DNA of 64,000 nucleotides. Origin: Prolixibacter sp. NT017 (GTDB lineage Bacteria > Bacteroidota > Bacteroidia > Bacteroidales > Prolixibacteraceae). Each line of letters opens with the position of its first letter. Within the stretch, counting starts at the first letter, position 1. Of the stretch, positions 27,432 through 35,546 are shown piece after piece. Below the pieces are notes generated by a model. It ran no database searches, had not been told where the DNA came from, and was given only the letters and a program-made list of their open reading frames with translations. The stretch is from positions 2,790,001 to 2,854,000 of the forward strand of contig NZ_BLAV01000001.1 of the NCBI RefSeq assembly GCF_009617875.1, given 5' to 3'. The translations under genes were made by a program, and so were the position numbers.

Positions 27432-27896
27432 CTATTTCCTCGCTTTTCCGGTCAGAGATTCAATATTCATCTTCAGAACAATGACGGTATCGAACGCCCG
27501 GTCGATGTAGGCTTTGCCTTCTTTCAGATAGTCGGGAGAATACTTCTCTACCAGCAGCAGAAGGCCTTTGCGTTTATCATCGCCTGCCGCCTCGGTGATG
27601 GTTCCGGCGGCAATGGCACTCTCGAAACGGGTACTGAACTTCGCCGGCAGGACTTCCGTTTTCCCGACGACACAAAACGATGCATGAGGATGAGCCCGTA
27701 AGAAATCGAGCTTGGCCCCTTCGGTAGCACAATGGAAGTAGATGGCATCGCCGGCGTAAGCGTAACTTATCGGAACACCATAGCCTTCGTTTTCGGGTGT
27801 GCTCATCGACAGAACGCCGTACTCTCCCTGGCGCAGCAATTCCAAAGTGTCTTCATCGCTCAGACGGCGCTCCTGTTTTCGCATGGGACGATTCAT
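27432..27896 (-). CDS. Pyridoxamine 5'-phosphate oxidase-family flavin-binding protein
   Basis: A 154-residue FMN split-barrel protein. The N-terminus MNRPMRKQERRLSDEDTLELL followed by GEYGVLSMS, PISYAYAGDAIYFHCATEGAK and NASFCV-like strands (HASFCVVGKTEV) match the NimA-like/general stress group. It probably binds a flavin or deazaflavin cofactor and reduces small molecules. It is monocistronic, with a GAGACG palindrome 125 bases upstream belonging to the clpP gene. Confidence 0.85.
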   Translation of the reverse strand: MNRPMRKQERRLSDEDTLELLRQGEYGVLSMSTPENEGYGVPISYAYAGDAIYFHCATEGAKLDFLRAHPHASFCVVGKTEVLPAKFSTRFESAIAAGTITEAAGDDKRKGLLLLVEKYSPDYLKEGKAYIDRAFDTVIVLKMNIESLTGKARK

Positions 27897-28021
27897 GTGC
27901 TTGTTTTTACCGTTTTGATGATAAGGTTTGCCGGTAAATATAAGGAATAATTGGTCTGAACCGGGATTACGCAGATTAACCAGATTACACAGATTGATTC
28001 AAATGCATAACCGGATGAAAG

Positions 28022-28044
28022 GAGACGCGAAGCATCGCGTCTCT
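28022..28044. repeat. GAGACG-family palindrome after the clpP-like gene
   Basis: GAGACGCGA and TCGCGTCTC arms around a short loop, 11 bases beyond the stop codon of the ClpP-like gene. This can act as a transcription terminator or mRNA-stabilising hairpin. Confidence 0.7.
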
Positions 28045-28055
28045 GCACAATGCCG

Positions 28056-28706
28056 TTAATTATTTCCGGGCATCACATGTACATCCAGCTCTGTATTGTT
28101 TAAAACAATGAGATCGTCAGCATCGCCCATCACCTCGTCTACGATTCCATATTCCTTCGCCTCCTGTGCGTTCAGGTATTTATCCCGCAGGAAGAATTCC
28201 TCAATCTCTTTCCAGGAATGACCGGTATGTTTTCCCATGAGGTAGAAAATCTGCGTCTGCAAGCGCTCCTGTTCACGTGTGGCAATACGCACATCTTCTG
28301 TGTATCCTTTGGAGCCGCCTCCCGTAGGATGCATGTGAATGGTGGCATGAGGAAGTGCATAACGCATCCCTTTATCGCCGGCGCTAAGCAGAAATGTGGC
28401 CATACTTCCTGTAAAGCCCACCGCATAAGTCGCCACCGGGGCCTTCATCATTTTCATTGTATCGTAAATGGCCATGCCGGAATAAACCACACCACCCGGA
28501 CTTTGAATATAAAGATTGATGGTTTGGTTGCCATCTACACTGTTCAGGTAAATGAGTTGTGCCACTACCAAAGCCGCAGTCGTTTCGTTGATGGACTCGC
28601 CCAGGAAGATAATGCGTTCTTTTAACAGCAAACTGTAAATGTCGTACGCCCGTTCGCTTCCGGCCGAATTATCGGTTACCATGGGTATTAAACTCGAATG
28701 TATCAT
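28056..28706 (-). CDS. clpP: Divergent ClpP-type serine protease in an ECF-sigma operon
   Basis: A 216-residue peptidase of the ClpP family. The triad is intact by spacing: Ser101 in GFTGSMATFLL, His126 in TIHMHPTGG and Asp175 in LRDKYLNAQEAKEYG, the same 25 and 49 residue intervals as E. coli ClpP. However the usual GQAASM and MIHQPLGG motifs are altered. The N-terminal processing region (IPMVTDNSAGSERAYDIYS) is present. It starts one base after the stop of the anti-sigma-like gene. No ClpX or ClpA is adjacent. It is likely a second ClpP rather than the housekeeping one. Confidence 0.9.
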   Translation of the reverse strand: MIHSSLIPMVTDNSAGSERAYDIYSLLLKERIIFLGESINETTAALVVAQLIYLNSVDGNQTINLYIQSPGGVVYSGMAIYDTMKMMKAPVATYAVGFTGSMATFLLSAGDKGMRYALPHATIHMHPTGGGSKGYTEDVRIATREQERLQTQIFYLMGKHTGHSWKEIEEFFLRDKYLNAQEAKEYGIVDEVMGDADDLIVLNNTELDVHVMPGNN

Positions 28707-28707
28707 C

Positions 28708-28980
28708 TCACTCAGGTTTAAATATACGTTCTACTCGTTGTCGGAAACTCCTTTTACGGGGCTCATTAAAGAGTCGCTGATGCACCGCTTCCAGCTCTTC
28801 CTTCAGTTTCTTCCGGTGATACATCCGGATAAGCCGGTATACCTTTTCCTGAAGCCTGACTTCCGTTCGCAACTCCGGGTGAGCGATCATTCGGGCTTCG
28901 AACAGCAATTGCTCTGATGGAGACAATCTGTCCTGTAAGTATTGCTCGATGAGTTGTATGTTATTCGGTGAAGTCGTCAT
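28708..28980 (-). CDS. Short anti-sigma-factor-like protein without a membrane segment
   Basis: A 90-residue protein. IEQYLQDRLSPSEQLLFEARMIAHPELRTEV (shown only to name the region: YLQDRLSPSE...ARMIAHPEL) resembles the N-terminal sigma-binding helix of Bacteroidota anti-sigma factors. The remainder is basic and ends FRQRVERIFKPE, with no transmembrane helix and no zinc-ligand HxxxCxxC. It overlaps the sigma gene by 20 bases and abuts clpP, so the three are translationally coupled. Its role as an anti-sigma or adaptor is inference. Confidence 0.65.
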   Translation of the reverse strand: MTTSPNNIQLIEQYLQDRLSPSEQLLFEARMIAHPELRTEVRLQEKVYRLIRMYHRKKLKEELEAVHQRLFNEPRKRSFRQRVERIFKPE

Positions 28981-29524
28981 AGCTCAGTGATTTTTCTTTA
29001 ACCGTATTACGAATCTTCTCCATGCATTTGTACTTCTGCACGCTGGCCGAGTGTTCGCTGGCATACCCAAGCTTCCCGGCTAATTTCTTCATCGACAAGT
29101 TCTGGTAATAGAAGGCGCGGAGCAGGTCCATGCACTTCTTCCCTGCAACTTCCAGGAATTTTAGTAACCGACTTGTTTGCACGGGCGGATAGAAATCTTC
29201 CGGAATGGCTATCCGGCTTTCGGCTTCATTCAGTGTTACTTTTCTTTTGTCTCTGTGAAACTTACGAATCCACAAATGTTCGGCGATTCCCAACAGATAG
29301 GCTTCCTGCGTGGCTCGTACCGTTCTCTTATCTTCTTCCGGTATTTCCATGTACACCACCAGGGCATCGTGAAAAATGTCCTTTGCATCGTCGAATGAGC
29401 CGCCCATTTTCCGGACAAATGTTGCCACCGGCGGGAAAGTTCTTTCATACAACTCATCCACGGATGGTGGAAGGTACGTCTGTTTTCGCTCGATGGTATG
29501 TGTTTGAATGGCTACTGCTTCCAT
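28961..29524 (-). CDS. ECF-type RNA polymerase sigma factor
   Basis: A 187-residue alternative sigma factor. Region 2 is FPPVATFVRKMGGSFDDAKD then IFHDALVVYME; region 4 is FYYQNLSMKKLAGKLGYASE with its helix-turn-helix, ending KCMEKIRNTV. It heads the sigma/anti-sigma-like/ClpP operon. Which promoters it reads is unknown; autoregulation of the operon would be typical. Confidence 0.88.
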   Translation of the reverse strand: MEAVAIQTHTIERKQTYLPPSVDELYERTFPPVATFVRKMGGSFDDAKDIFHDALVVYMEIPEEDKRTVRATQEAYLLGIAEHLWIRKFHRDKRKVTLNEAESRIAIPEDFYPPVQTSRLLKFLEVAGKKCMDLLRAFYYQNLSMKKLAGKLGYASEHSASVQKYKCMEKIRNTVKEKSLSYDDFTE

Positions 29525-29601
29525 ATGTCATCTCTTTACCAGTATGTGCAGTTAAAGTTCCAAACATCACCCGGAAAACGAAAAAATTTCCACAAAAAAA
29601 A

Positions 29602-29674
29602 AGAGAGGTTGCCTGCAACGTCTCTTTACAAATGTCATGTTCATTGGTTGCCGACGCGATAAATTGCGTCTCTA
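29602..29674. repeat. Two GAGACG-family palindromes
   Basis: 29602-29625 (GAGAGGTTGC with GCAACGTCTC) and 29653-29674 (GACGCGAT with TTGCGTC). The second lies 18 bases beyond the DUF3267 stop codon; the first is farther out, near the start of the sigma gene. Confidence 0.65.
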
Positions 29675-29691
29675 CGGGTATGCGGTGCGAA

Positions 29692-30264
29692 TCATGGATT
29701 CGTTATTCGCCAAAAGGTCCTGATTTTTTTATTACGTACATAGGCGTATCGGGGCACTTGTGTTAGAACATAATAGACCCCTAGCATGTCGGCACACGCT
29801 CCTGCTGCATTAAACACCAGGATATGTTCGACCAGACTGTTGCTTCCGAAAATGAATAGGAATAGTAAGCCTACTGCAGATATGATTACAAAAGGCGCCA
29901 GCAAAACCCGGATAAATGTATTCCTTTTCATCTCTCCCAAATAGGCAGCAAATGGAGCAAAGCCATTGACCGTAAATCCCAGCCAAACATTGGAAGACGT
30001 TAACTTTTCAGGAAAAAAAAGCGCATGTATTAATTCGTGTATCGGAGCAAATATTAAGAAGGAGATAAGCATCGTGGTTATATTCAACTCAAAATGAATC
30101 CCCAGCATTCTCATCAACACAATAATTAATGCACCATTGAAAATCATAAAAGGGATAGCCTTTAACTGGGTCGTCCATAAATCCGTTGGCTCTTTTAATC
30201 CGGTCCATTTTTCATCCGGATGAAAATTAGGGTCATCAGGAAATCGGTTGAAAATAAATCTCAT
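29692..30264 (-). CDS. DUF3267-type membrane metalloprotease-like protein
   Basis: A 190-residue protein with four hydrophobic segments (about 35-55, 60-75, 115-135 and 140-160). A zinc-protease motif HELIHALFF (His76, Glu77, His80) lies at the end of the second helix, the hallmark of the DUF3267 group related to site-2-protease-like membrane proteins. A function has not been assigned to the family that I know of. It is monocistronic between two palindromes. Confidence 0.75.
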   Translation of the reverse strand: MRFIFNRFPDDPNFHPDEKWTGLKEPTDLWTTQLKAIPFMIFNGALIIVLMRMLGIHFELNITTMLISFLIFAPIHELIHALFFPEKLTSSNVWLGFTVNGFAPFAAYLGEMKRNTFIRVLLAPFVIISAVGLLFLFIFGSNSLVEHILVFNAAGACADMLGVYYVLTQVPRYAYVRNKKIRTFWRITNP

Positions 30265-30340
30265 CTGTCTCGTAGGTTATTAGTTTTGTTAAATAAAGAT
30301 AACGAATAATTCGTTCAAAAAAAGGTAGATCGAATCATGG

Positions 30341-30362
30341 GAGACGCGATGAATCGCGTCTC
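30341..30362. repeat. GAGACG-family palindrome after the TlpA-like gene
   Basis: GAGACGCGAT and ATCGCGTCTC with a two-base loop: perfect arms of ten. It begins six bases beyond the TlpA-like stop codon on the minus strand. Confidence 0.75.
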
Positions 30363-30368
30363 TACGGG

Positions 30369-31571
30369 TTATTGTTTTTGCAATGTCATTTTAAGGGCCT
30401 GGGTCAATGCGGCTTTGTTCAGGCCGGTGCTGACGTAAACAATTTTTCCGGTTCCGTCAATCAGGAAAAAGGCTGGCGCCACATCAACGCCATATTCGGT
30501 AGCCACGCTTCTTCCCTGGTAAAGGGTAGGATAAAGCCGTTTCTGCTTTCCGACGTAAGCTTTGAGATTGGATGCCTCCTTGCCGGTCATTTCGATACCG
30601 TAGATAGCCAGCTCGTTTTGTCCGTCCAGCTCATGTAGTTTGTTCAGAAAAGCGGTGACCTCGTCATCACCCTGGCAATAGGGAAACCAGAACTCGAGCA
30701 GTACCGGTTTGCCTTTCAGTTCTTTCAGGCTAACAAAATCGCCCTTCAAAGCCGGAAGCTCCCATAGTGGTGCCACCTGCCCCGTTTTGACCTGCGCCCT
30801 GTTTTTCAACGAAGCGAAGTACTCCTGCTTCGACATGCGCAGATACGACTTCGGGAAACGGTCGTAACTCCAGGCCGATTTCTCCATCCCCTGATCGATC
30901 CCCAGGTAACGGAAGGTCGATTCCCAATATCCTTTGTTGTCGGGGTAGTTCCACCGGAACTGAACCGGAAGACCTGCCTTTTTCGAGACAGCCAGCACAT
31001 AATGATAAATCTTTCCCGGTACCCGTTTCAATTGATGGTTGGCATTCGGATCGATCCACAGGTTCTTCATGTCGATAGACACAACCCAGCAGCCCTGCTT
31101 CCGAATGGTCCGGTCCTTTTGCCGGGTAATCGTGATATCGGGATTGTCGATCATTTCGGGCAGCAACTTCCGCAGCACATACACCGAGTTAATGAGGTAG
31201 GTGGAGCTGTTTACATCGAAAGCGACCTGGTGATTGGAATAGATGACGGTTTTGTCGAACGGATTGCTCTGAAAGAACTGGTGTCCGTTGAACACCTGTT
31301 CGCCATTGCCGGTCATGAACCGGTACCGTGCGCCCAGAATGGAATCGGTGCTGGTGAAATCGAAATAACAGAGCGCCGAATCGAGCTTGTTGGTTCCCAT
31401 CTCCCGCTGAAACGTATGAATGGTGGTTTCGTACCCTACCGATTGCATCCGGTTCATCCGGTCTTCCGTTTGCCGAAGAATATCAGCCGGTTTTTCCTGG
31501 CAACCGGCCAGCAACCAACTCCCCGTCAGTAAAACCAATCCCGTCGTAACCGTCCGTCTGTTCCACTTCAT
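30369..31571 (-). CDS. TlpA/ResA-like thioredoxin-fold lipoprotein with an altered active site
   Basis: A 400-residue lipoprotein (lipobox LLAGC, Cys24). Residues about 30-260 form a beta-rich DUF-like domain common in Bacteroidota outer-envelope proteins; the C-terminal 130 residues are an AhpC/TSA-Redoxin domain. The expected CxxC reads CQGD (Cys299-Asp302) in EFWFPYCQGD, so the resolving cysteine is missing. It may be a monothiol redox protein or a binding domain. It is flanked by GAGACG palindromes on the 3' side. Confidence 0.82.
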   Translation of the reverse strand: MKWNRRTVTTGLVLLTGSWLLAGCQEKPADILRQTEDRMNRMQSVGYETTIHTFQREMGTNKLDSALCYFDFTSTDSILGARYRFMTGNGEQVFNGHQFFQSNPFDKTVIYSNHQVAFDVNSSTYLINSVYVLRKLLPEMIDNPDITITRQKDRTIRKQGCWVVSIDMKNLWIDPNANHQLKRVPGKIYHYVLAVSKKAGLPVQFRWNYPDNKGYWESTFRYLGIDQGMEKSAWSYDRFPKSYLRMSKQEYFASLKNRAQVKTGQVAPLWELPALKGDFVSLKELKGKPVLLEFWFPYCQGDDEVTAFLNKLHELDGQNELAIYGIEMTGKEASNLKAYVGKQKRLYPTLYQGRSVATEYGVDVAPAFFLIDGTGKIVYVSTGLNKAALTQALKMTLQKQ

Positions 31572-31636
31572 GTATCCTGTTGTTTACAACAATGCTTTGA
31601 TGTCCGCTAAGATACGTTTATCTGTGGGTTTGTCAT

Positions 31637-31660
31637 AGAGACGTTGCATGCAACGTCTCT
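31637..31660. repeat. GAGACG-family palindrome overlapping the CPBP stop codon
   Basis: AGAGACGTTGCA followed immediately by its reverse complement, a perfect 24-base palindrome. It overlaps the first bases of the CPBP stop codon, so the repeat has supplied the gene's last codons. Confidence 0.75.
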
Positions 31661-32507
31661 ACAGGGCCGGTTCCGGCGTTGGGCGTGTCCAGCGTTTGTT
31701 CAGCCAGCGCCAGGTGAGGATGAAGAGGCCCAACGCTATCAGGAGAACAGTACCGTAAATTAGTTTATCACCGATACCGTCGCTAAGCGATTCATTCGCG
31801 TTAGCCGCATTTATCATGGCAATATAACCTACCAGGTTGTTGACAAAATGAATAACCATTCCTGGTATGATGGATTTTGATTTCCAGTATATCCAACCGA
31901 GCAATAATCCGGCTAAGATAGCACTGGTGGTCTGCCACATATTCATGTGTGCCACACCGAAGATAACAGCTGACCAGATAATGGCTTTGGCTGGCGAATA
32001 GTTTTTCAGTAAACCTTCCAAAATCACTCCCCGGAAGAGAATCTCCTCCAATACCGGAGCTGCAACTACCATCGTCAGAAAAGCAAATACATTGGGCTGA
32101 GCCAACTGAGACATGTAGTCATTAAACCAGTCGGATTCAGGGAGCAGATCGGTGACTGCTGAAATAAGTGTAGAGGCAGCAATGGCCATCAGACCAACGA
32201 CTAACAACACTTGATAAGGCTCCATGTTGAACTTCAAGCGGTATTCCGGTTTGTCAAACTTCCTGATGCGTTTCATTCCCAGCCGGGCTACAATGAAGAA
32301 TGACAAGCCATACGCTAATAGCAAGGATAAAGATGCAAGGAGTTGTCCATAAGGCAATCCATAGTCCCTGTTCAAAATCATTACGACTATATATGGAATA
32401 GACAGGGGAATCGAGATTAATGTCAACCGGATCAGCAGCAGAAAAGACTGTCCGATGTTGGGATAAAAAGATTTGGGTGCTTCTGTTTGGGGGCTTTCTT
32501 TAAACAT
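31659..32507 (-). CDS. CPBP-family (CAAX-like) intramembrane metalloprotease
   Basis: A 282-residue integral membrane protein with about seven helices. The family motifs are EEILFRGVI (EExxxR), FGVAHMNMWQ (catalytic His) and GMVIHFVNN. Such enzymes either cleave membrane proteins or act in bacteriocin-immunity-like roles. The frame extends to a TTG at 32516; the ATG at 32507 (MFKESPQTEAP) is preferred. The C-terminus is encoded by a palindromic repeat. Confidence 0.85.
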   Translation of the reverse strand: MFKESPQTEAPKSFYPNIGQSFLLLIRLTLISIPLSIPYIVVMILNRDYGLPYGQLLASLSLLLAYGLSFFIVARLGMKRIRKFDKPEYRLKFNMEPYQVLLVVGLMAIAASTLISAVTDLLPESDWFNDYMSQLAQPNVFAFLTMVVAAPVLEEILFRGVILEGLLKNYSPAKAIIWSAVIFGVAHMNMWQTTSAILAGLLLGWIYWKSKSIIPGMVIHFVNNLVGYIAMINAANANESLSDGIGDKLIYGTVLLIALGLFILTWRWLNKRWTRPTPEPAL

Positions 32508-32532
32508 GACAATCAATCATTTTTGTTAGGTG

Positions 32533-32557
32533 GTAGAGACGTTGCATGCGTCTCTAC
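32533..32557. repeat. GAGACG-family palindrome after the DUF898 gene
   Basis: GTAGAGACG and CGTCTCTAC arms around TTGCATG, six bases beyond the DUF898 stop codon on the minus strand. Confidence 0.7.
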
Positions 32558-32563
32558 AGGGTT

Positions 32564-33490
32564 TTAATGTTCGTTCACGGCCGTCACATAGGTTTTACCG
32601 AGGATACGTTTCCGAATCTTTGTGTAGTACCAGGGATAATAAATGCCCAGCGTAATGAGGGTCAACAACCATTGTCCCCAGATGAATAAGAAATCGGCGG
32701 TTGGCTCGATATCATATCCAAAGATGTAAGCTCCGTCTTCTTTTTGAGCGATGGTTCGTGCAGAAAAATAGGTGTACAACCGAAGGAAAGCCATCGGGAA
32801 ATAGATTCCCAGGGTGATCACGGACAGGAATACTTCCAAGGCGATTTTACCTATCGAAGGCATCCATTCGGTATTCCACTGAATGTGGTATTCCTTGTAT
32901 TTAATGTTAATCAGCCATTTATAGTATAAAAAGTAGTAGGGAATGGCCATAATAAAGAACAACAAAAAGAGCGAGACCTGGAAAGCCGTTGATTCAACAT
33001 TTTGCGAATAAAGCAGCACGGCAATCAGAGTAAATGCGATAACCGGGAGAATCCATACCAGGAGAACAATGACAAACAGGGTACTGCCGCTCCCCTTGAA
33101 CTTGAATTCGTGTCCGTTGTGCGAACTGTTGTCGATAAAAAAGCGGCTGATATCCCGGGCAAACCAGGCACCATAAACCCCAAAAGTGATAACAGTCAAA
33201 AACGCTCCCAGTAACACCTTTCCGGTGAACAACCAGAATCCTCCACCAAAGTGAAAGTTGGTTTCTCCATACTGAACATGCTCGATGGTGAGCTTGGCGA
33301 TGAGATAGTATATTAATAAGCCGACAAGTAGCAGTGGCAAAAAAATATGTTTTAAATAATGAAGCTCGGTTCCAGGTGCATACTTTTCGTAGTAATAAAA
33401 GCCCATTGGGATGATGTAAATGAAATAGTACAATAGCCACACAGGCAGAAACTTCTTTCCCGTTAAGGTAAAATCGAAATAGTTTTTCAT
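32564..33490 (-). CDS. DUF898 (YjgN-like) multi-pass membrane protein
   Basis: A 308-residue protein with eight or so hydrophobic segments. The repeated pattern of helix, GVYGAWFARD, DNSSHNGHEFKFKGSG, then helix, GIYFPMAFLRLYTYF is characteristic of DUF898, including the aromatic amphipathic loops. The function is unknown; some members affect envelope properties. It stands alone with a palindrome at its 3' end. Confidence 0.8.
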   Translation of the reverse strand: MKNYFDFTLTGKKFLPVWLLYYFIYIIPMGFYYYEKYAPGTELHYLKHIFLPLLLVGLLIYYLIAKLTIEHVQYGETNFHFGGGFWLFTGKVLLGAFLTVITFGVYGAWFARDISRFFIDNSSHNGHEFKFKGSGSTLFVIVLLVWILPVIAFTLIAVLLYSQNVESTAFQVSLFLLFFIMAIPYYFLYYKWLINIKYKEYHIQWNTEWMPSIGKIALEVFLSVITLGIYFPMAFLRLYTYFSARTIAQKEDGAYIFGYDIEPTADFLFIWGQWLLTLITLGIYYPWYYTKIRKRILGKTYVTAVNEH

Positions 33491-33494
33491 TCAA

Positions 33495-34088
33495 TTAAGT
33501 TTTGTAATATATATTGATTGTTGGTTAATCTGTCTGTCTAATCGAATAGCTAAGCAATGCGTCTTTTCTTCTGTTGAATTGACTATCGGTTTCCCCAAAT
33601 TAGCAAAAAGGTGCTAACCTTATTGTTTATCAGCCATGTTAAATCGGTCATACCAATTAGCGGTATTTCCGTTCATCAGAAAATTCGATACGTTCATCAC
33701 TGAAAATTGAACGTTCACCACTAAAATCGTTCTATTAAGAATAAATATAAATTAGAAAGGAGACACCAGACATTAGATGTTAGAGGAAAGATGAAGAGGG
33801 TTTCTGTTGTTACTATCGTTAGAAAGGTTTCAGGTTACATGTTTCAGGTTCCAGGTTTGGCTTCGAGGTTACTGTGGTTAATGTGGTTGAAAGAAGACCG
33901 TTGTGTAAACCTTAACGTGCTTTGTGGTAAAAATGTAAACCACAATGAATACAAAGGAGGCACAGAGGTTGACAATGGTTCTCCAATTCCCCTTTGACTG
34001 TTCTATATCTGTGGTTATCTGTCAATTTCATCTCGGTCCATCTGTAGATGATTCTCCCACTCTCCATTTCTCCCCCTCTCACCTTCCT
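33495..34088. repeat. Gene-free stretch with repeat block
   Basis: 33670-33760 has repeated GTTCA(C/T)CACTGAAAATTG-like units and TTAAGAATAAATATAAATT, which recurs at 49790-49860. From 33785 it has the TTTCAGGTT and GGCTTCGAGGTTACTGTGGTT tract and a shortened ACAAAG module (33895-33970). No gene is visible. Confidence 0.65.
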
Positions 34089-35438
34089 TCACACCGGTGA
34101 CGGGAAATCAACGACCACGCGGGTTCCGACACCGACGGTGCTTTCGACCTGGATGGTTCCGTTGTTCTTCCGGACGAACTCCTTGCACAACGCCAGTCCA
34201 AGTCCGGAACCGCTTTCACCGTCGGTTCCTTTTTCTGAACGACTATTTTCCAGTTCAAAAATTTGCTTCAACCGATCGGGCTTGATACCAACACCTGTGT
34301 CCTCAACGACCAGACGGACGCCGTGCAGGTTGTTTTGGGTCGTGATGGAGATCGTGCCTCCGCGGGGTGTATACTTGATAGCATTGGAAACCAGGTTGCG
34401 GATAACCGTTTCGACCATCTTGGCATTCCCGCCGATATACGCCGCTTCTCCGTTATGAAACTCGAGTCCGATGGATTTCATCCGGGTCAGGCTTTGGAAG
34501 AATTCGATATTGGAAGTAACCAACTGATTCAATTCAATCAACTCTTTCTCAAAGGAGGTCAGATTTTGGGATGTATGGGCCCATTCCAGCAGATTCTGCA
34601 ACAGATGATAGGTTGACTGGCTCAACGCCTCCATCTTCTCCATAAAAATGAGCTTCTCCTCCTCCTCTAAATCCTTCTCGGTATTCATCAAATTCAGGAA
34701 GTTCATGATGGTTCCCACCGGCCCTCTTAGGTCATGAGCAATAATCGAAAAGAATTTGGTCTTCGATTTCAGCTGTCCTTCCAATTCCGTGTACAATTGC
34801 ATGTTAACGGCCGACAGGAAGCCAAAGGTCAGCGCGGTCATAATTCCCCCCGAAATTCCAAAGGCAATTATCCAGAGATTGCCCACCTGGATATCGTTGA
34901 ACGAACTGCGATGTACCACCAGGAAGATGCCGGCAACCAGAACCACCAGGAATGTACCGAAGAATATAGCGTTTAGCTGGAAAATCCGCTTAAGGTGACG
35001 GCTTTGCTCGTCTACTTTGAGCATTTCGTAAATGGAAAAGACATTGCACAAAGCCAGAATGAAAAGGTGCACGCCAACCCGGGGGAGTTGCAGGCGAAAC
35101 ACATAAAAGAATACCAACGACTGCACAATATCCAGTGCCGGGAAGCCTATAACGATCCATCGGATAACGGGCTTGTCTTTAAATATCCGAATGCCGGCCA
35201 AATAAATATACAACCCGGCGGTAATCAACAGCATGGGCACAACAGCTGCCCAAAAACCATTGGCAGGCGGAACTAACCGAAAAAGAAACCCGATACCAAT
35301 CAGCAGGTTTCCCGCGGCCCAGAACATGGGGCCTTTCACCCGGTCTGTATTCCAGTGAATCAGCAACATGTAAAAGCCCATGATAAGGCTTATTCCTGCC
35401 GCAATGACAACAATTATTTTGAGACTGAACGGTTCCAT
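34089..35438 (-). CDS. Membrane sensor histidine kinase
   Basis: A 449-residue kinase with six to seven transmembrane helices in the first 215 residues and no large periplasmic domain. The HisKA box has His235 in FFSIIAHDLRGPVGTI; the ATPase domain has the N-box VSNAIKYTPRGG, VEDTGVGI and SGSGLGLALCKE. No response regulator is adjacent, so it is an orphan whose partner lies elsewhere. The helical sensor suggests detection of a membrane signal. Confidence 0.92.
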   Translation of the reverse strand: MEPFSLKIIVVIAAGISLIMGFYMLLIHWNTDRVKGPMFWAAGNLLIGIGFLFRLVPPANGFWAAVVPMLLITAGLYIYLAGIRIFKDKPVIRWIVIGFPALDIVQSLVFFYVFRLQLPRVGVHLFILALCNVFSIYEMLKVDEQSRHLKRIFQLNAIFFGTFLVVLVAGIFLVVHRSSFNDIQVGNLWIIAFGISGGIMTALTFGFLSAVNMQLYTELEGQLKSKTKFFSIIAHDLRGPVGTIMNFLNLMNTEKDLEEEEKLIFMEKMEALSQSTYHLLQNLLEWAHTSQNLTSFEKELIELNQLVTSNIEFFQSLTRMKSIGLEFHNGEAAYIGGNAKMVETVIRNLVSNAIKYTPRGGTISITTQNNLHGVRLVVEDTGVGIKPDRLKQIFELENSRSEKGTDGESGSGLGLALCKEFVRKNNGTIQVESTVGVGTRVVVDFPSPV

Positions 35439-35546
35439 TTTCGATGTTGCTTACAGCCTCGCAATTTAATTATGAAAATCATTTATTCCACAGCGTTCTT
35501 GAAATTTTAAGAAATGCAACGATAAGCCAATTTCCGGTCAGTTCCT

